DNA of 32,254 nucleotides from Bacteroidales bacterium 52_46 (GTDB taxonomy: Bacteria > Bacteroidota > Bacteroidia > Bacteroidales > Muribaculaceae). The stretch covers positions 23,749-56,002 of the forward strand of contig MNQK01000009.1 of NCBI GenBank assembly GCA_001915385.1. Reading direction: 5' to 3'. Shown in pieces: positions 7,513 through 14,787 of this stretch (position 1 is the first letter of the stretch; each line of letters opens with the position of its first letter). A program made the position numbers and the translations under genes. The notes under the pieces are model-generated. The model saw only the letters and a program-made list of their open reading frames with translations. It searched no databases and was not told the origin of the DNA.

Positions 7513-8231
7513 TTCTGTATCGGTTTAATTGTATTGTATATATTGTTGAACGATTCGTTGTATTTGCGTCCTACGGGGACGGAGGCCTTGCGCCCGGCTA
7601 TGTATATGCGCCGGTTGGAGAAACGGTCGATGGCCTCGAGCGCCACGATATATGAGCGGTGTACGCGCATGAACCGTCCGGCAGGAAGCATAGCTTCCAT
7701 CTCCTTCATGGTTATCTGCGATATGATGGTCGGGTTGTTGCGGCGGAACACCTTGACATAGTTGTCCATTGCTTCGATGTATTCGATGTCGGATATGTTG
7801 ACGATCACATTCTTATATTCCGATCTGAGCGTGATTGTATCGGATTGCGGCGCCTGTGTTACCGACATCCCCGACATTCCGTCAAGCCACACCCGGGCTT
7901 TCCTGACAGCCCTCTCGAAGCGGGGATAAAACACCGGTTTATGCAGGAAATCGACGGCATCGACCTCAAATCCGTCGAGAGCATACAGGGCATAGGCCGA
8001 GGTAAATATCAGGCAACATCCCGGCGGCAGCTGACGCGCCATCTCGATGCCGTTATGGGAATCCATCTCTATATCGAGGAACACGATGTCGGGATGGCGT
8101 TCGCGAATATATTCCATTCCGGCGACAGGCGAGGTGAAGCATTCAAGCTCGAGGTCGACCATACGGCTGCAATATTCCTTTATGACACTCAGCGCTACCG
8201 GTTCGTCATCTATAGCCACACACTTTATCAT
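7509..8231 (-). CDS. LytTR-family response regulator
   Basis: A 240-residue protein counted from ATG 8231 (MIKCVAIDDEP); a TTG two codons upstream is less likely. The receiver domain spans 1-120, with acidic pair Asp8/Asp9, phospho-acceptor Asp53 in IVFLDIEM, the FTSAY switch residue and Lys in DFLHKP. The LytTR DNA-binding domain spans about 135-238, with IEYIEAMDNYVKVF and FMRVHRSYIVAL. The partner is the LytS-like kinase directly upstream (25 bp gap). Regulators of this type bind direct repeats at target promoters. The immediate downstream gene, the PepSY-like protein, is translationally coupled. Confidence 0.93.
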   Translation of the reverse strand: MIKCVAIDDEPVALSVIKEYCSRMVDLELECFTSPVAGMEYIRERHPDIVFLDIEMDSHNGIEMARQLPPGCCLIFTSAYALYALDGFEVDAVDFLHKPVFYPRFERAVRKARVWLDGMSGMSVTQAPQSDTITLRSEYKNVIVNISDIEYIEAMDNYVKVFRRNNPTIISQITMKEMEAMLPAGRFMRVHRSYIVALEAIDRFSNRRIYIAGRKASVPVGRKYNESFNNIYNTIKPIQK

Positions 8232-8256
8232 AAGCAACTTTTTAAATTATTCTACA

Positions 8257-9120
8257 TTAACCGTTCTCATTATTTCGCCTGAAATCAATCATCAGTCTGA
8301 CCGTGAAAGTCGTTCCGTCATTCCCGATGTCGAGTGAATGGCAGTCGGGATAGAGCAGCCGCAGACGACGGCAGCAGTTGGCGATACCCATGTGCTCTCC
8401 TATGCGTCTTACGGGGAATATACGGTTGGAGGTCGACAGCTGCAGCCGGCCATTCTCTTTGACGAGCGTTATTACGATATTGCTTCGCTCCACCGACGAC
8501 ACCCCGTGCTTGAAACAGTTTTCCACAAACGTGATGAGCAGCATCGGCGGTATCATGAGGCCATCGTCGTCGGTCGTGATGTCGAGCGATACCGACGTCA
8601 TGTCGTTGAGACGAAGCGACTGCAGCGCCACATACTGGCGTATATAGTCGATTTCCTCCGACAGCGGTATCATGTCGCGCTGCGACGACTGGTGCACGTA
8701 GCGCATCATGGTGATGAACCGTTCGAGCGACGCCAGCGCATTCTCGTTGTGGGTCAGGAACAATCCGTAGAGCGAATTGAGCGTATTGAACATGAAGTGC
8801 GGTTTAATCTGCGCCTTGTAGAGCGCAATCTCAGCCTTGTCGCGCTCCACCTCCACCTCCTTGCGGCGCATGCGCTGCATGTTGACCTGCGTGAGAAGCC
8901 CGACGGCGAAACTGAATGTCTCCACTATCATGAACAGCGACCACACCGCCTGCTGATACTGCTGCACCTTCGCCAGCAACCGTGTGATACCGGCGTCGTG
9001 GACATTGGGCTTGGGGGTATACAGATTGACATTCAACAGACAGAATGTCAGCACGAAGGACACGGCAACAAGAGCCACCCCCAGATATTTACGCTTTCCT
9101 TTCCCGAGCAGCGACGGCAC
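8257..9120 (-). CDS. LytS/YehU-type sensor histidine kinase, probably 5'-truncated
   Basis: A 287-residue protein with a GTG start at 9120. The His_kinase domain has phospho-acceptor His108 in IKPHFMFNTLNSLYGL, and the ATPase domain has N-box LLITFVENCFKHGV and a G-box with GEHMGIANCCRRLRLLY. Only about two membrane helices remain (residues 12-32 and 58-78); relatives normally have about four and are some 50-60 residues longer. No in-frame ATG exists before a TAG near 9204, and the region upstream carries a duplicated 19-bp sequence and a palindromic repeat. The sensor N-terminus was therefore probably lost by rearrangement. Whether GTG 9120 is really used is uncertain. Confidence 0.82.
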   Translation of the reverse strand: MPSLLGKGKRKYLGVALVAVSFVLTFCLLNVNLYTPKPNVHDAGITRLLAKVQQYQQAVWSLFMIVETFSFAVGLLTQVNMQRMRRKEVEVERDKAEIALYKAQIKPHFMFNTLNSLYGLFLTHNENALASLERFITMMRYVHQSSQRDMIPLSEEIDYIRQYVALQSLRLNDMTSVSLDITTDDDGLMIPPMLLITFVENCFKHGVSSVERSNIVITLVKENGRLQLSTSNRIFPVRRIGEHMGIANCCRRLRLLYPDCHSLDIGNDGTTFTVRLMIDFRRNNENG

Positions 9121-9157
9121 CGTCCATAAACCATTTTCAGGAACGGACAGGGAGACA

Positions 9158-9187
9158 TTGACGCCATAAAAAATTTTTGTAACTTTG
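9158..9187 (+). promoter_or_regulatory. candidate plus-strand promoter between the direct repeats
   Basis: TTG at 9158-9160 and TAACTTTG at 9180-9187 are 19 nt apart, which fits the Bacteroidetes TTTG/TAnnTTTG pattern. It would fire toward the palindrome at 9190 and the GH57 gene, some 280 nt away. It could be a leftover of the rearrangement or drive a short RNA. Confidence 0.4.
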
Positions 9188-9189
9188 CC

Positions 9190-9250
9190 CCTATCCCCGG
9201 GCTACGTTGCCTTCGGGCTACGCCCTCAGTCAACTCCGCCCGGGGATAGG
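9190..9250. repeat. palindromic repeat (REP-like hairpin)
   Basis: CCTATCCCCGGGC (9190-9202) is perfectly complementary to GCCCGGGGATAGG (9238-9250). The 35-nt centre includes GCCTTCGGGCTACGCCC, which folds on itself. It is a noncoding structured repeat typical of intergenic spaces in this group. Confidence 0.75.
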
Positions 9251-9359
9251 ACCCGGTCAGTCAACCTTATCCAGAGATAGAGTAAACCAATATCAGTAAA
9301 CATACCAAACCGAGTCGACCATTTTCAGGAACGGACAATTTGCGATAAAATTATAGCGA

Positions 9360-9393
9360 TTTAGGGAATTTTTATGGATTTTTTGTATATTTG
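9360..9393 (+). promoter_or_regulatory. candidate promoter of the GH57 gene
   Basis: TATATTTG at 9386-9393 matches the -7 consensus TAnnTTTG. A weak TTTA at 9360-9363 lies 22 nt upstream. Transcription would begin near 9400 and give a leader of about 70 nt to ATG 9469. Confidence 0.5.
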
Positions 9394-9468
9394 CTTTCGG
9401 ATATAAATCCATATTTATACTTACAAAGTACAATTATTTATCATCACTCCAATTATTATCAACACTCC

Positions 9469-11847
9469 ATGAAAAAAGCGATTTTAGGAGCAGCATTGCT
9501 TGCCTCCCTGTCGGTTGCGGCTCAGCAGCCAAAAATCTACATCGCCTTCCAATGGCACATGCACCAGCCTATCTACACGCCAGGTGAGACTGTAATGGAA
9601 ACCCATCAGGGCGGGTCATTAAGCTATGACCTCCTCGATGTATTCACTTCGCGTACGGGGGCTTACACCAACTGGCCCGCACAGGCTGTCGACAAACTGA
9701 TTGCCGCCAATCTGCCCGGCGGCGCACAGGTGTCATTCTCCGGCTCTCTGGTCGAGAACCTCAACGTAATCGAAAAATCGACCTCCCACTTCCAGAACTG
9801 GAAAAAGAACTGGACCGACTACATCGGCAAGAAAACCGACAAAGGCAATCCACGCATCGACATGGTGGCCTTCGGATATTACCACCCGCTGATGGCACTC
9901 ATCGATGAAGAGGATGCCCGCAAACAAATACAGAAACACCGCGCATGTTTCGCCGAGAATTTCCCCGGAATGTCATACTCCAAGGGTATTTTCCCTCCTG
10001 AAAATGCCTTCGAGCAACACATGATACCGGCTCTTGTCAAAGAGGGAATAGAATGGGCTATGGTCGACAACTCCCACTTCGACCGCACGGCCACAGGTTA
10101 TCCGTGGGTCAAGGGTGTTTCCATCGTCGAGCCCAACAAGGCCGACATCCTTAACCCCAATCCCGCCGACTGGACTCACATCGAGGGCCTGTACTGCCCC
10201 GGACAGATTTCCGCCGGCTGGGGACACCGTCCGCACTGGATGAAATATGTCGACCCAGCCGATGGCCGGGAGTACAAGATGATTGCCGTGCCGACTTCGC
10301 TCGTATTCGGCAACGAGGACGGCCGCGGCGGATTCGGCGCACTCCAGTATGAAAAATGCATCAGTCAGCTCGAAGCTTTCAACGACGACCCCGAGCACCC
10401 CATCCTCGTTGTTCTCCACCACGACGGCGACAACCACGGCGGCGGCTCGGCAAGCTACTACGGCTCAAACTTCCAGAACTTTGTCGACTGGCTTAAGGCC
10501 AATCCCGACCGCTTCGAGTGCACTACCATACAGGACTATCTCGACACATTCCCCCCTGCCGACGACGACATAATCCACGTAGAGAGCGGCAGCTGGTGGG
10601 GCGCCGGCGCCGACCCCGAATTCCTAAAATGGAACGGCGACAAAGGCACATACGCCGGTGCTACCGAGCCCTATAGCCCCGACCACAACAGCTGGGGCAT
10701 CATCACCGCCGCATCAAACCACGTGAAGACAGCCGCCGCCATCGCTCCCGACAATGCCGACGTACGCGCCGCATGGGACGAACTCATGTGCGGCGAGACA
10801 AGCTGCTACTGGTACTGGGACGGCACGGAGGAATGGGATTCAAAGCCTGCCACCGCCGCCAACCGTGCGGTTGAAAAAGTGGCCGCTGTAATCGCTTCAG
10901 GCAATGACACTACCGGCCCGTCAATCTATCACCCGCAGCGAGAGCCCTACAACCCGGGCGCAACGGAATGGGAAATGGCCACATCATCCGACTTCACAGT
11001 GTGGAGCTACGTCTACGACCTCAGCGGTCTCAGCTCCGTCAAACTCAAATACCGCATCGACAAAGACGGCGTCAATCCGCTGACCTCCAATCAGAACGAA
11101 ACATACGCCGGAGGCGATGAGGTAGGTCCCTGGCAGGAAGTGGAAATGACCGGCAAGAGCATCGCGTCAATCACCAATCCCCTCCCCGCCTACAAAGCAC
11201 AGGAATACTCGGCTGAAATCAAGGGACTCAAGGAGGTGCTCGTAGATTACTATATCGAAGCTACCGACGCCAAAGGAAATGTGTCACGCTCGATGATTCT
11301 CCACGTATATGTGGGCGACGGCAACGGTTCCACACCGATTGACCCCGTAGATCCCGACAAGCCCTCGGTGCTCGGCTCATATACCGTATCTCCCGCCAAT
11401 CCCACTGTAGCCGATGTAATTACCATCACCGCACCCAACGGACGCGACGGCATCATACTCCACTGGGGTGTGAACTCATTCGAGAAACCTATTCAGGCAT
11501 ATCTTCCCGAAGGCTCGCAGTATCACAGCGACGGCAAAGCCGCACGTACACCCTTCATCCGTAACGCCGAAGGTAAATTAGAAGTTAAAATCGGCCCGTT
11601 CAACAATCCCGAGCAGGCAGTAAGCTACATCAGCTTCGTGACAAACACCGGCAATGACTGGGACAACAACGGCGGCAAAGACTACCGCATCAACATAAAC
11701 CCGCTTTCAGGCATCGACAGCATCGTGTCAGACTCAGATGCCCCGGCCGAATACTACACCCTTCAGGGCGTACGCGTCGACCGCCCCACCCCCGGCATCT
11801 ACATCTGCCGCAAAGGCTCCAAAGTAACAAAAGTAATCATCCGGTAA
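9469..11847 (+). CDS. secreted GH57-family glycoside hydrolase with C-terminal sorting-like tail
   Basis: A 792-residue protein counted from ATG 9469, chosen because MKKAILGAALLASLSVAAQQ is a clean signal peptide; an in-frame upstream ATG (9391) overlaps the promoter. GH57 conserved regions are visible: WHMHQPIY (residues 29-36), GYYHPLM, GIFPPENAF (the Glu is the likely nucleophile), EWAMVDNSHF and HHDGDNHGGG. GH57 enzymes act on alpha-1,4 glucans (amylase, branching and related activities). After about residue 480 come an Ig-like region and a probable carbohydrate-binding beta domain from about 640. The last 30 residues (YYTLQGVRVDRPTPGIY...KVIIR) resemble the C-terminal tails of secreted Prevotella/Muribaculaceae proteins, suggesting type IX-like export or surface sorting. 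Confidence 0.88.
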   Translation: MKKAILGAALLASLSVAAQQPKIYIAFQWHMHQPIYTPGETVMETHQGGSLSYDLLDVFTSRTGAYTNWPAQAVDKLIAANLPGGAQVSFSGSLVENLNVIEKSTSHFQNWKKNWTDYIGKKTDKGNPRIDMVAFGYYHPLMALIDEEDARKQIQKHRACFAENFPGMSYSKGIFPPENAFEQHMIPALVKEGIEWAMVDNSHFDRTATGYPWVKGVSIVEPNKADILNPNPADWTHIEGLYCPGQISAGWGHRPHWMKYVDPADGREYKMIAVPTSLVFGNEDGRGGFGALQYEKCISQLEAFNDDPEHPILVVLHHDGDNHGGGSASYYGSNFQNFVDWLKANPDRFECTTIQDYLDTFPPADDDIIHVESGSWWGAGADPEFLKWNGDKGTYAGATEPYSPDHNSWGIITAASNHVKTAAAIAPDNADVRAAWDELMCGETSCYWYWDGTEEWDSKPATAANRAVEKVAAVIASGNDTTGPSIYHPQREPYNPGATEWEMATSSDFTVWSYVYDLSGLSSVKLKYRIDKDGVNPLTSNQNETYAGGDEVGPWQEVEMTGKSIASITNPLPAYKAQEYSAEIKGLKEVLVDYYIEATDAKGNVSRSMILHVYVGDGNGSTPIDPVDPDKPSVLGSYTVSPANPTVADVITITAPNGRDGIILHWGVNSFEKPIQAYLPEGSQYHSDGKAARTPFIRNAEGKLEVKIGPFNNPEQAVSYISFVTNTGNDWDNNGGKDYRININPLSGIDSIVSDSDAPAEYYTLQGVRVDRPTPGIYICRKGSKVTKVIIR

Positions 11848-11877
11848 TCCCCGTTACCCCGACCCTCAATTTAATAA

Positions 11878-11903
11878 ACGGCTCCGACGCACATCGGAGC
11901 CGT
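11878..11903 (+). terminator. hairpin terminator after the GH57 gene
   Basis: ACGGCTCCGA (11878-11887) pairs perfectly with TCGGAGCCGT (11894-11903) around a 6-nt loop. It lies 30 nt past the GH57 stop. The T-tract is poor, so termination may be inefficient. Confidence 0.65.
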
Positions 11904-11974
11904 TCCCATATCAGCTTATTTTATTATTGTTTACCATGATATTTCGGGAGAAATTGCAATATTTATCATTTTTA

Positions 11975-12006
11975 TTTGTCATGATTGATAATATTAGCTA
12001 TATTTA
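11975..12006 (+). promoter_or_regulatory. candidate promoter of the lipoprotein gene at 12041
   Basis: TTTG at 11975-11978 and TATATTTA at 11999-12006 are separated by 20 nt, one base off the Bacteroidetes consensus TAnnTTTG. The start codon follows about 35 nt downstream. Confidence 0.5.
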
Positions 12007-12040
12007 CTCCATCGGAATTTTACAATAGACCTTAAATCAC

Positions 12041-12979
12041 ATGAAACCACTTTATTACATTCTTTATTTACTTGTGCCGGCAGGAACGCTTGCATTACAT
12101 GGGTGCGGCAATACTCAGGGAGATGCCAGTCATACTGAAAATACCGAACTGGCAGCTGCAAGAGATTCTATCGCATCTCTTACGGCCAAAGTCGATGAAC
12201 TTAATGCCGAAATCGAATTGCTGAAGTTTCCGGCAGATCAACGGCTGACAGATATTAAACGTCTCATTTCGTCTGAGAAGTTTTCGGAAGCGCGCAACAT
12301 GATTGCCGAATTGCGACGTATTTTCCCGAATTCGGAAGAAGCCGCTGCATGTCAGGCGCTTCTCGAGCACATCAACAAGGCGGAAGCCGCGATTATTGCA
12401 GAGCAGGAACGCATACGCGCATTAGGATTCAAAGCATTGACCCAGTCTACCGTTTTTGAAATCGGGCCGAACAAGGTGACATTTTCAAACCTGTCATTCG
12501 GCAGTCAGTTTACATTTGACGCATACGATGACAGTTGGTTCTACCGCACGGCTGACAGGGGGAATGTATATGCCTTAGCATCCATGTCAGTGACATCGTC
12601 GGATAAAAATCCCCAATTGCCCACACCGGCAATATATTCCATAAATGGGGAGAAACTGGAGAAAATCGAAGTGTACACCATCGAGTTCGCACGCTGGCGG
12701 GATTATGGCGCATATCTCGGGAACTACAGTGACAATGCCAATGATTTCGCAAAAGTAAGTACCGTCAGATTTAAATTGGGTTGTGAAGTTCCTGAAACCG
12801 TAAAAAACAGCCCCTATATCATTGTGCTCAAGATGGAAAACACCCAGTCGCGTAATTATGACGGATTCAGAAATCCGCCATATTGGTATAACGGAGCCGA
12901 CGGTTATCCATCGACTTTATCATTAGAAGACTTCAACGGAGGAAATTACCGTGCCATCAAAATAGGAAATCTGAAGTGA
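12041..12979 (+). CDS. putative coiled-coil lipoprotein
   Basis: A 312-residue protein. Residues 1-21 are a lipoprotein signal with lipobox LHGC and Cys22 as the lipidation site. A coiled coil is likely at about 35-62 (leucine-rich, SIASLTAKVDELNAEIELLK), followed by a short helical repeat region with FSEARNMIAELRRIFPNSEE that resembles a TPR-type hairpin. The C-terminal part from about 135 is a beta-rich domain (VTFSNLSFGSQFTFDAYDD...WFYRTADRGNVYALASMSV), which looks like a small Ig- or DUF4352-like fold. No function can be named. It has its own promoter and is likely monocistronic. Confidence 0.75.
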   Translation: MKPLYYILYLLVPAGTLALHGCGNTQGDASHTENTELAAARDSIASLTAKVDELNAEIELLKFPADQRLTDIKRLISSEKFSEARNMIAELRRIFPNSEEAAACQALLEHINKAEAAIIAEQERIRALGFKALTQSTVFEIGPNKVTFSNLSFGSQFTFDAYDDSWFYRTADRGNVYALASMSVTSSDKNPQLPTPAIYSINGEKLEKIEVYTIEFARWRDYGAYLGNYSDNANDFAKVSTVRFKLGCEVPETVKNSPYIIVLKMENTQSRNYDGFRNPPYWYNGADGYPSTLSLEDFNGGNYRAIKIGNLK

Positions 12980-12989
12980 CGGAGATAAG

Positions 12990-13193
12990 AACCACGGGGT
13001 TCTCATCCCGCCAACTACAAAAGGCTGCGTGTCGTTTGACTTGCAGCCTTTTTGTCGTTGGCGGAAAGACAGGGATTCTTTCTCCGCTGCGCTGCGAAAG
13101 CGCTTCGCGATAACGAACCCTGCCGGGGTTCTCATCCCGACTTTCCTTACGACAAAAAGGCTGCGCGTCGTTTGACTTGCAGCCTTTTGTCGT
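12990..13193 (-). repeat. degenerate tandem copies of the tRNA-Ser 3' end and terminator
   Basis: A block of about 50 bp (terminator stem, then GTCGTTGGCGGAAAGACAGG) occurs at about 13019-13078 and again at 13155-13213, where it belongs to the real tRNA-Ser. CGGGGTTCTCATCCCG also occurs twice (about 12996 and 13124). Read on the minus strand, the first copy keeps GGAAAG ... CTTTCC acceptor halves, the T-stem CAGGG/CCCTG and GCCA. About 36 nt of GC-rich palindrome (GCGAA-AGCGC-TTCGC) replace part of the T-loop, and the D and anticodon arms are missing. This looks like a decayed tandem duplication. Confidence 0.65.
13151..13190 (-). terminator. terminator of tRNA-Ser, with an upstream duplicate
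   Basis: AAAAGGCTGC (13155-13164) pairs with GCAGCCTTTT (13179-13188); on the minus strand the stem is followed by a T-run. A near-identical copy lies at 13019-13052. Confidence 0.75.
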
Positions 13194-13283
13194 TGGCGGA
13201 AAGACAGGGATTCGAACCCTGGGTACCCGTAAGGGTACAACGGTTTTCGAGACCGTCCCGATCGACCACTCCGGCATCTTTCC
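13194..13283 (-). tRNA. tRNA-Ser (anticodon CGA)
   Basis: On the minus strand the acceptor GGAAAGA (from 13283) pairs with TCTTTCC, followed by encoded G73 and CCA (13197-13194). The anticodon arm ACGGT-CTCGAAA-ACCGT carries anticodon CGA, which reads UCG. A long variable arm (GTACCC-TTAC-GGGTAC) is diagnostic of a type II tRNA. The T-arm is CAGGG-TTCGAAT-CCCTG. All arms pair; this is an intact gene. Confidence 0.96.
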
Positions 13284-13297
13284 TTTTTCGGGTTGTG

Positions 13298-13329
13298 CAA
13301 AGTTAAGGAGTTTTGGCGAGGGTGACAAA
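13298..13329 (-). promoter_or_regulatory. promoter of tRNA-Ser
   Basis: On the minus strand TTTG (13329-13326) and TAACTTTG (13305-13298) are exactly 20 nt apart, a full match to the Bacteroidetes consensus, ending about 15 nt before the tRNA. Confidence 0.8.
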
Positions 13330-13587
13330 TTTTTTGACTTGTTTTTTAGTGTTCTTGTGTAAAATATTCGCAAAATATTGGAGTAAATGCCGGCCGTATT
13401 ACAGCGTCGGGAGGCGTCATAGCGGTTTAGCATCTGACTTTCAGGAAGAAATGCATGCGACATGCCGTGCGGGAATACTGAACATTCATCAGCCGCGAAA
13501 TGTTATTTTATTACCGGCCGAGGGAATCAATGACGCCGGGCAATCAACTCTTTCAACCATCTGTTTTGCAATCAATATTCTACAAAT

Positions 13588-14643
13588 ATGACTCGTTTAT
13601 CTAATTTTATGACCAAGGGATTACTTTCGGCTGCCGTTCTTGCGGGAGTTTCTTTTCAGCAGGGCGATGCCTGCACGCGTATCATATATCAGGGCAACGA
13701 CAACCTGATCATCATAGGCCGGTCGCTTGACTGGAAGACGCCTATTCCGACCAACATCTATGTCTATCCGCGCGGCATGGAGAAACAGGGTTCGGACAAA
13801 CCGGGTGCCGTGACGTGGAAATCAAAATACGGCGCTGTCTATGCCGTGGGCTACGACGGTGGCGTCACCGAGGGTATGAACGAAAAAGGACTGTCGGTCA
13901 ACGGCCTGTTCTGCAAGGGTACGGTCTACGACAATGATTCGACAGTGGGACGTCCGCCTATGTCGCTGGCGATGTTCCCGGCTTGGCTGCTCGACATGAA
14001 CGCCACCACCGACGAGGTAATCAAAGTGCTTGAGGAACATAATTTCTCGCTTTCGGGCGCGACTTTCGACGACGGCACCGTATCGGCTCTCCACTGGGGC
14101 ATCACCGATGCGTCGGGACACTCGGCGGTTGTTGAATTCGACCACGGCGCCATCAGGATATATGAGGGTACAACCGACATGCACGCTATGACCAACGACC
14201 CGTCGTGGCCGCAGATGCAGGCTATCGTGAATTACTGGGAAAAGATTGGCGGGAGCCACTCGCTACCCGGCACCGTGTCGAGTCCCGACCGTTGCGTGCG
14301 TGCGAATTACTTCGTGACGCATGTCGAAAAGACCGGTGACGCCGACCTGGGCGCCACAATCGCCCGCACGGTATTGTTCAATTGCTGCGTGCCTTATACA
14401 TATACTGTAGAGGGTGAACCCAATGTATCGTCGACGCAGTGGCGCTCGTTCTCCAACCTGCGCGACCTCCGTTATTATTTCGACCTTGCCGTAGCCAGCG
14501 GCCTCTACTACGTCGACCTCAACAAATGCGACTTCCGTCCGGGAGCATCGGTAATGAAAATCGTCACCGCCGACATGCTCAACGCCTGCGGCGACCAGAC
14601 CTCAATGCTCCAGCCCGTCCCCCCATTCACTCCGATGTACTGA
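13588..14643 (+). CDS. secreted choloylglycine hydrolase-family (linear amide C-N) hydrolase
   Basis: A 351-residue protein with a Sec signal (residues 1-28, ending GDA). Cleavage would expose Cys29, the N-terminal nucleophile of this Ntn-hydrolase family (CTRIIY). Other family positions are visible: Arg and Asp in GRSLDW (about residues 45-50), Asn in MTNDPSW (about 196) and the loop NEKGLSVNGLF. Members cleave bile-salt amides or penicillin V in the periplasm or outside the cell; sequence alone does not decide between bile salt hydrolase and penicillin V acylase. Family length is about 330-360, so it is complete. It is monocistronic, with a strong hairpin after the stop. Confidence 0.9.
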   Translation: MTRLSNFMTKGLLSAAVLAGVSFQQGDACTRIIYQGNDNLIIIGRSLDWKTPIPTNIYVYPRGMEKQGSDKPGAVTWKSKYGAVYAVGYDGGVTEGMNEKGLSVNGLFCKGTVYDNDSTVGRPPMSLAMFPAWLLDMNATTDEVIKVLEEHNFSLSGATFDDGTVSALHWGITDASGHSAVVEFDHGAIRIYEGTTDMHAMTNDPSWPQMQAIVNYWEKIGGSHSLPGTVSSPDRCVRANYFVTHVEKTGDADLGATIARTVLFNCCVPYTYTVEGEPNVSSTQWRSFSNLRDLRYYFDLAVASGLYYVDLNKCDFRPGASVMKIVTADMLNACGDQTSMLQPVPPFTPMY

Positions 14644-14673
14644 AAAAAACATCAGTATCATCATATAAACTGA

Positions 14674-14736
14674 GCTCCTGCCCGGACTCTTGTGCTCTTG
14701 TTTTTTTAACAAAAGTACAGGAGTCCGGGCAGGAGC
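14674..14736. terminator. large bidirectional hairpin between convergent genes
   Basis: The 16-nt arms at 14674-14689 (GCTCCTGCCCGGACTC) and 14721-14736 are perfectly complementary, with a weaker inner stem (TTGTGCTCTTGT against ACAAAAGTACAG). It lies between genes converging from both sides, so it can end both transcripts. The loop sequence is related to the tandem repeats at 25287-25575. Confidence 0.75.
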
Positions 14737-14787
14737 ACAAAATTCCGTGTGGCTCATGTAGTCTTTAATTTTCTAAAGATGCATATT

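Larger units (their letters stand above)
9131..9337. repeat. 19-bp direct repeat flanking the kinase 5' junction
   Basis: CCATTTTCAGGAACGGACA occurs at 9131-9149 and again, identical, at 9319-9337. The 169 bp between the copies hold a plus-strand promoter-like sequence and a palindromic repeat. On the minus strand each copy begins TGTCCGTTCC, reminiscent of a transposon end, but I cannot assign an element. The first copy lies where the kinase coding sequence stops resembling its family. Confidence 0.7.

Noticed and set aside
8338..9129. 263-codon plus-strand frame opposite the LytS-like kinase
   Set aside because: Rich in His/Arg with no recognisable fold; the opposite strand encodes a clear kinase with all motifs.
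12957..13463. Overlapping frames around tRNA-Ser on both strands
   Set aside because: They read through the tRNA, its terminator and the duplicated fragments; their repeated peptides simply reflect the DNA repeats.
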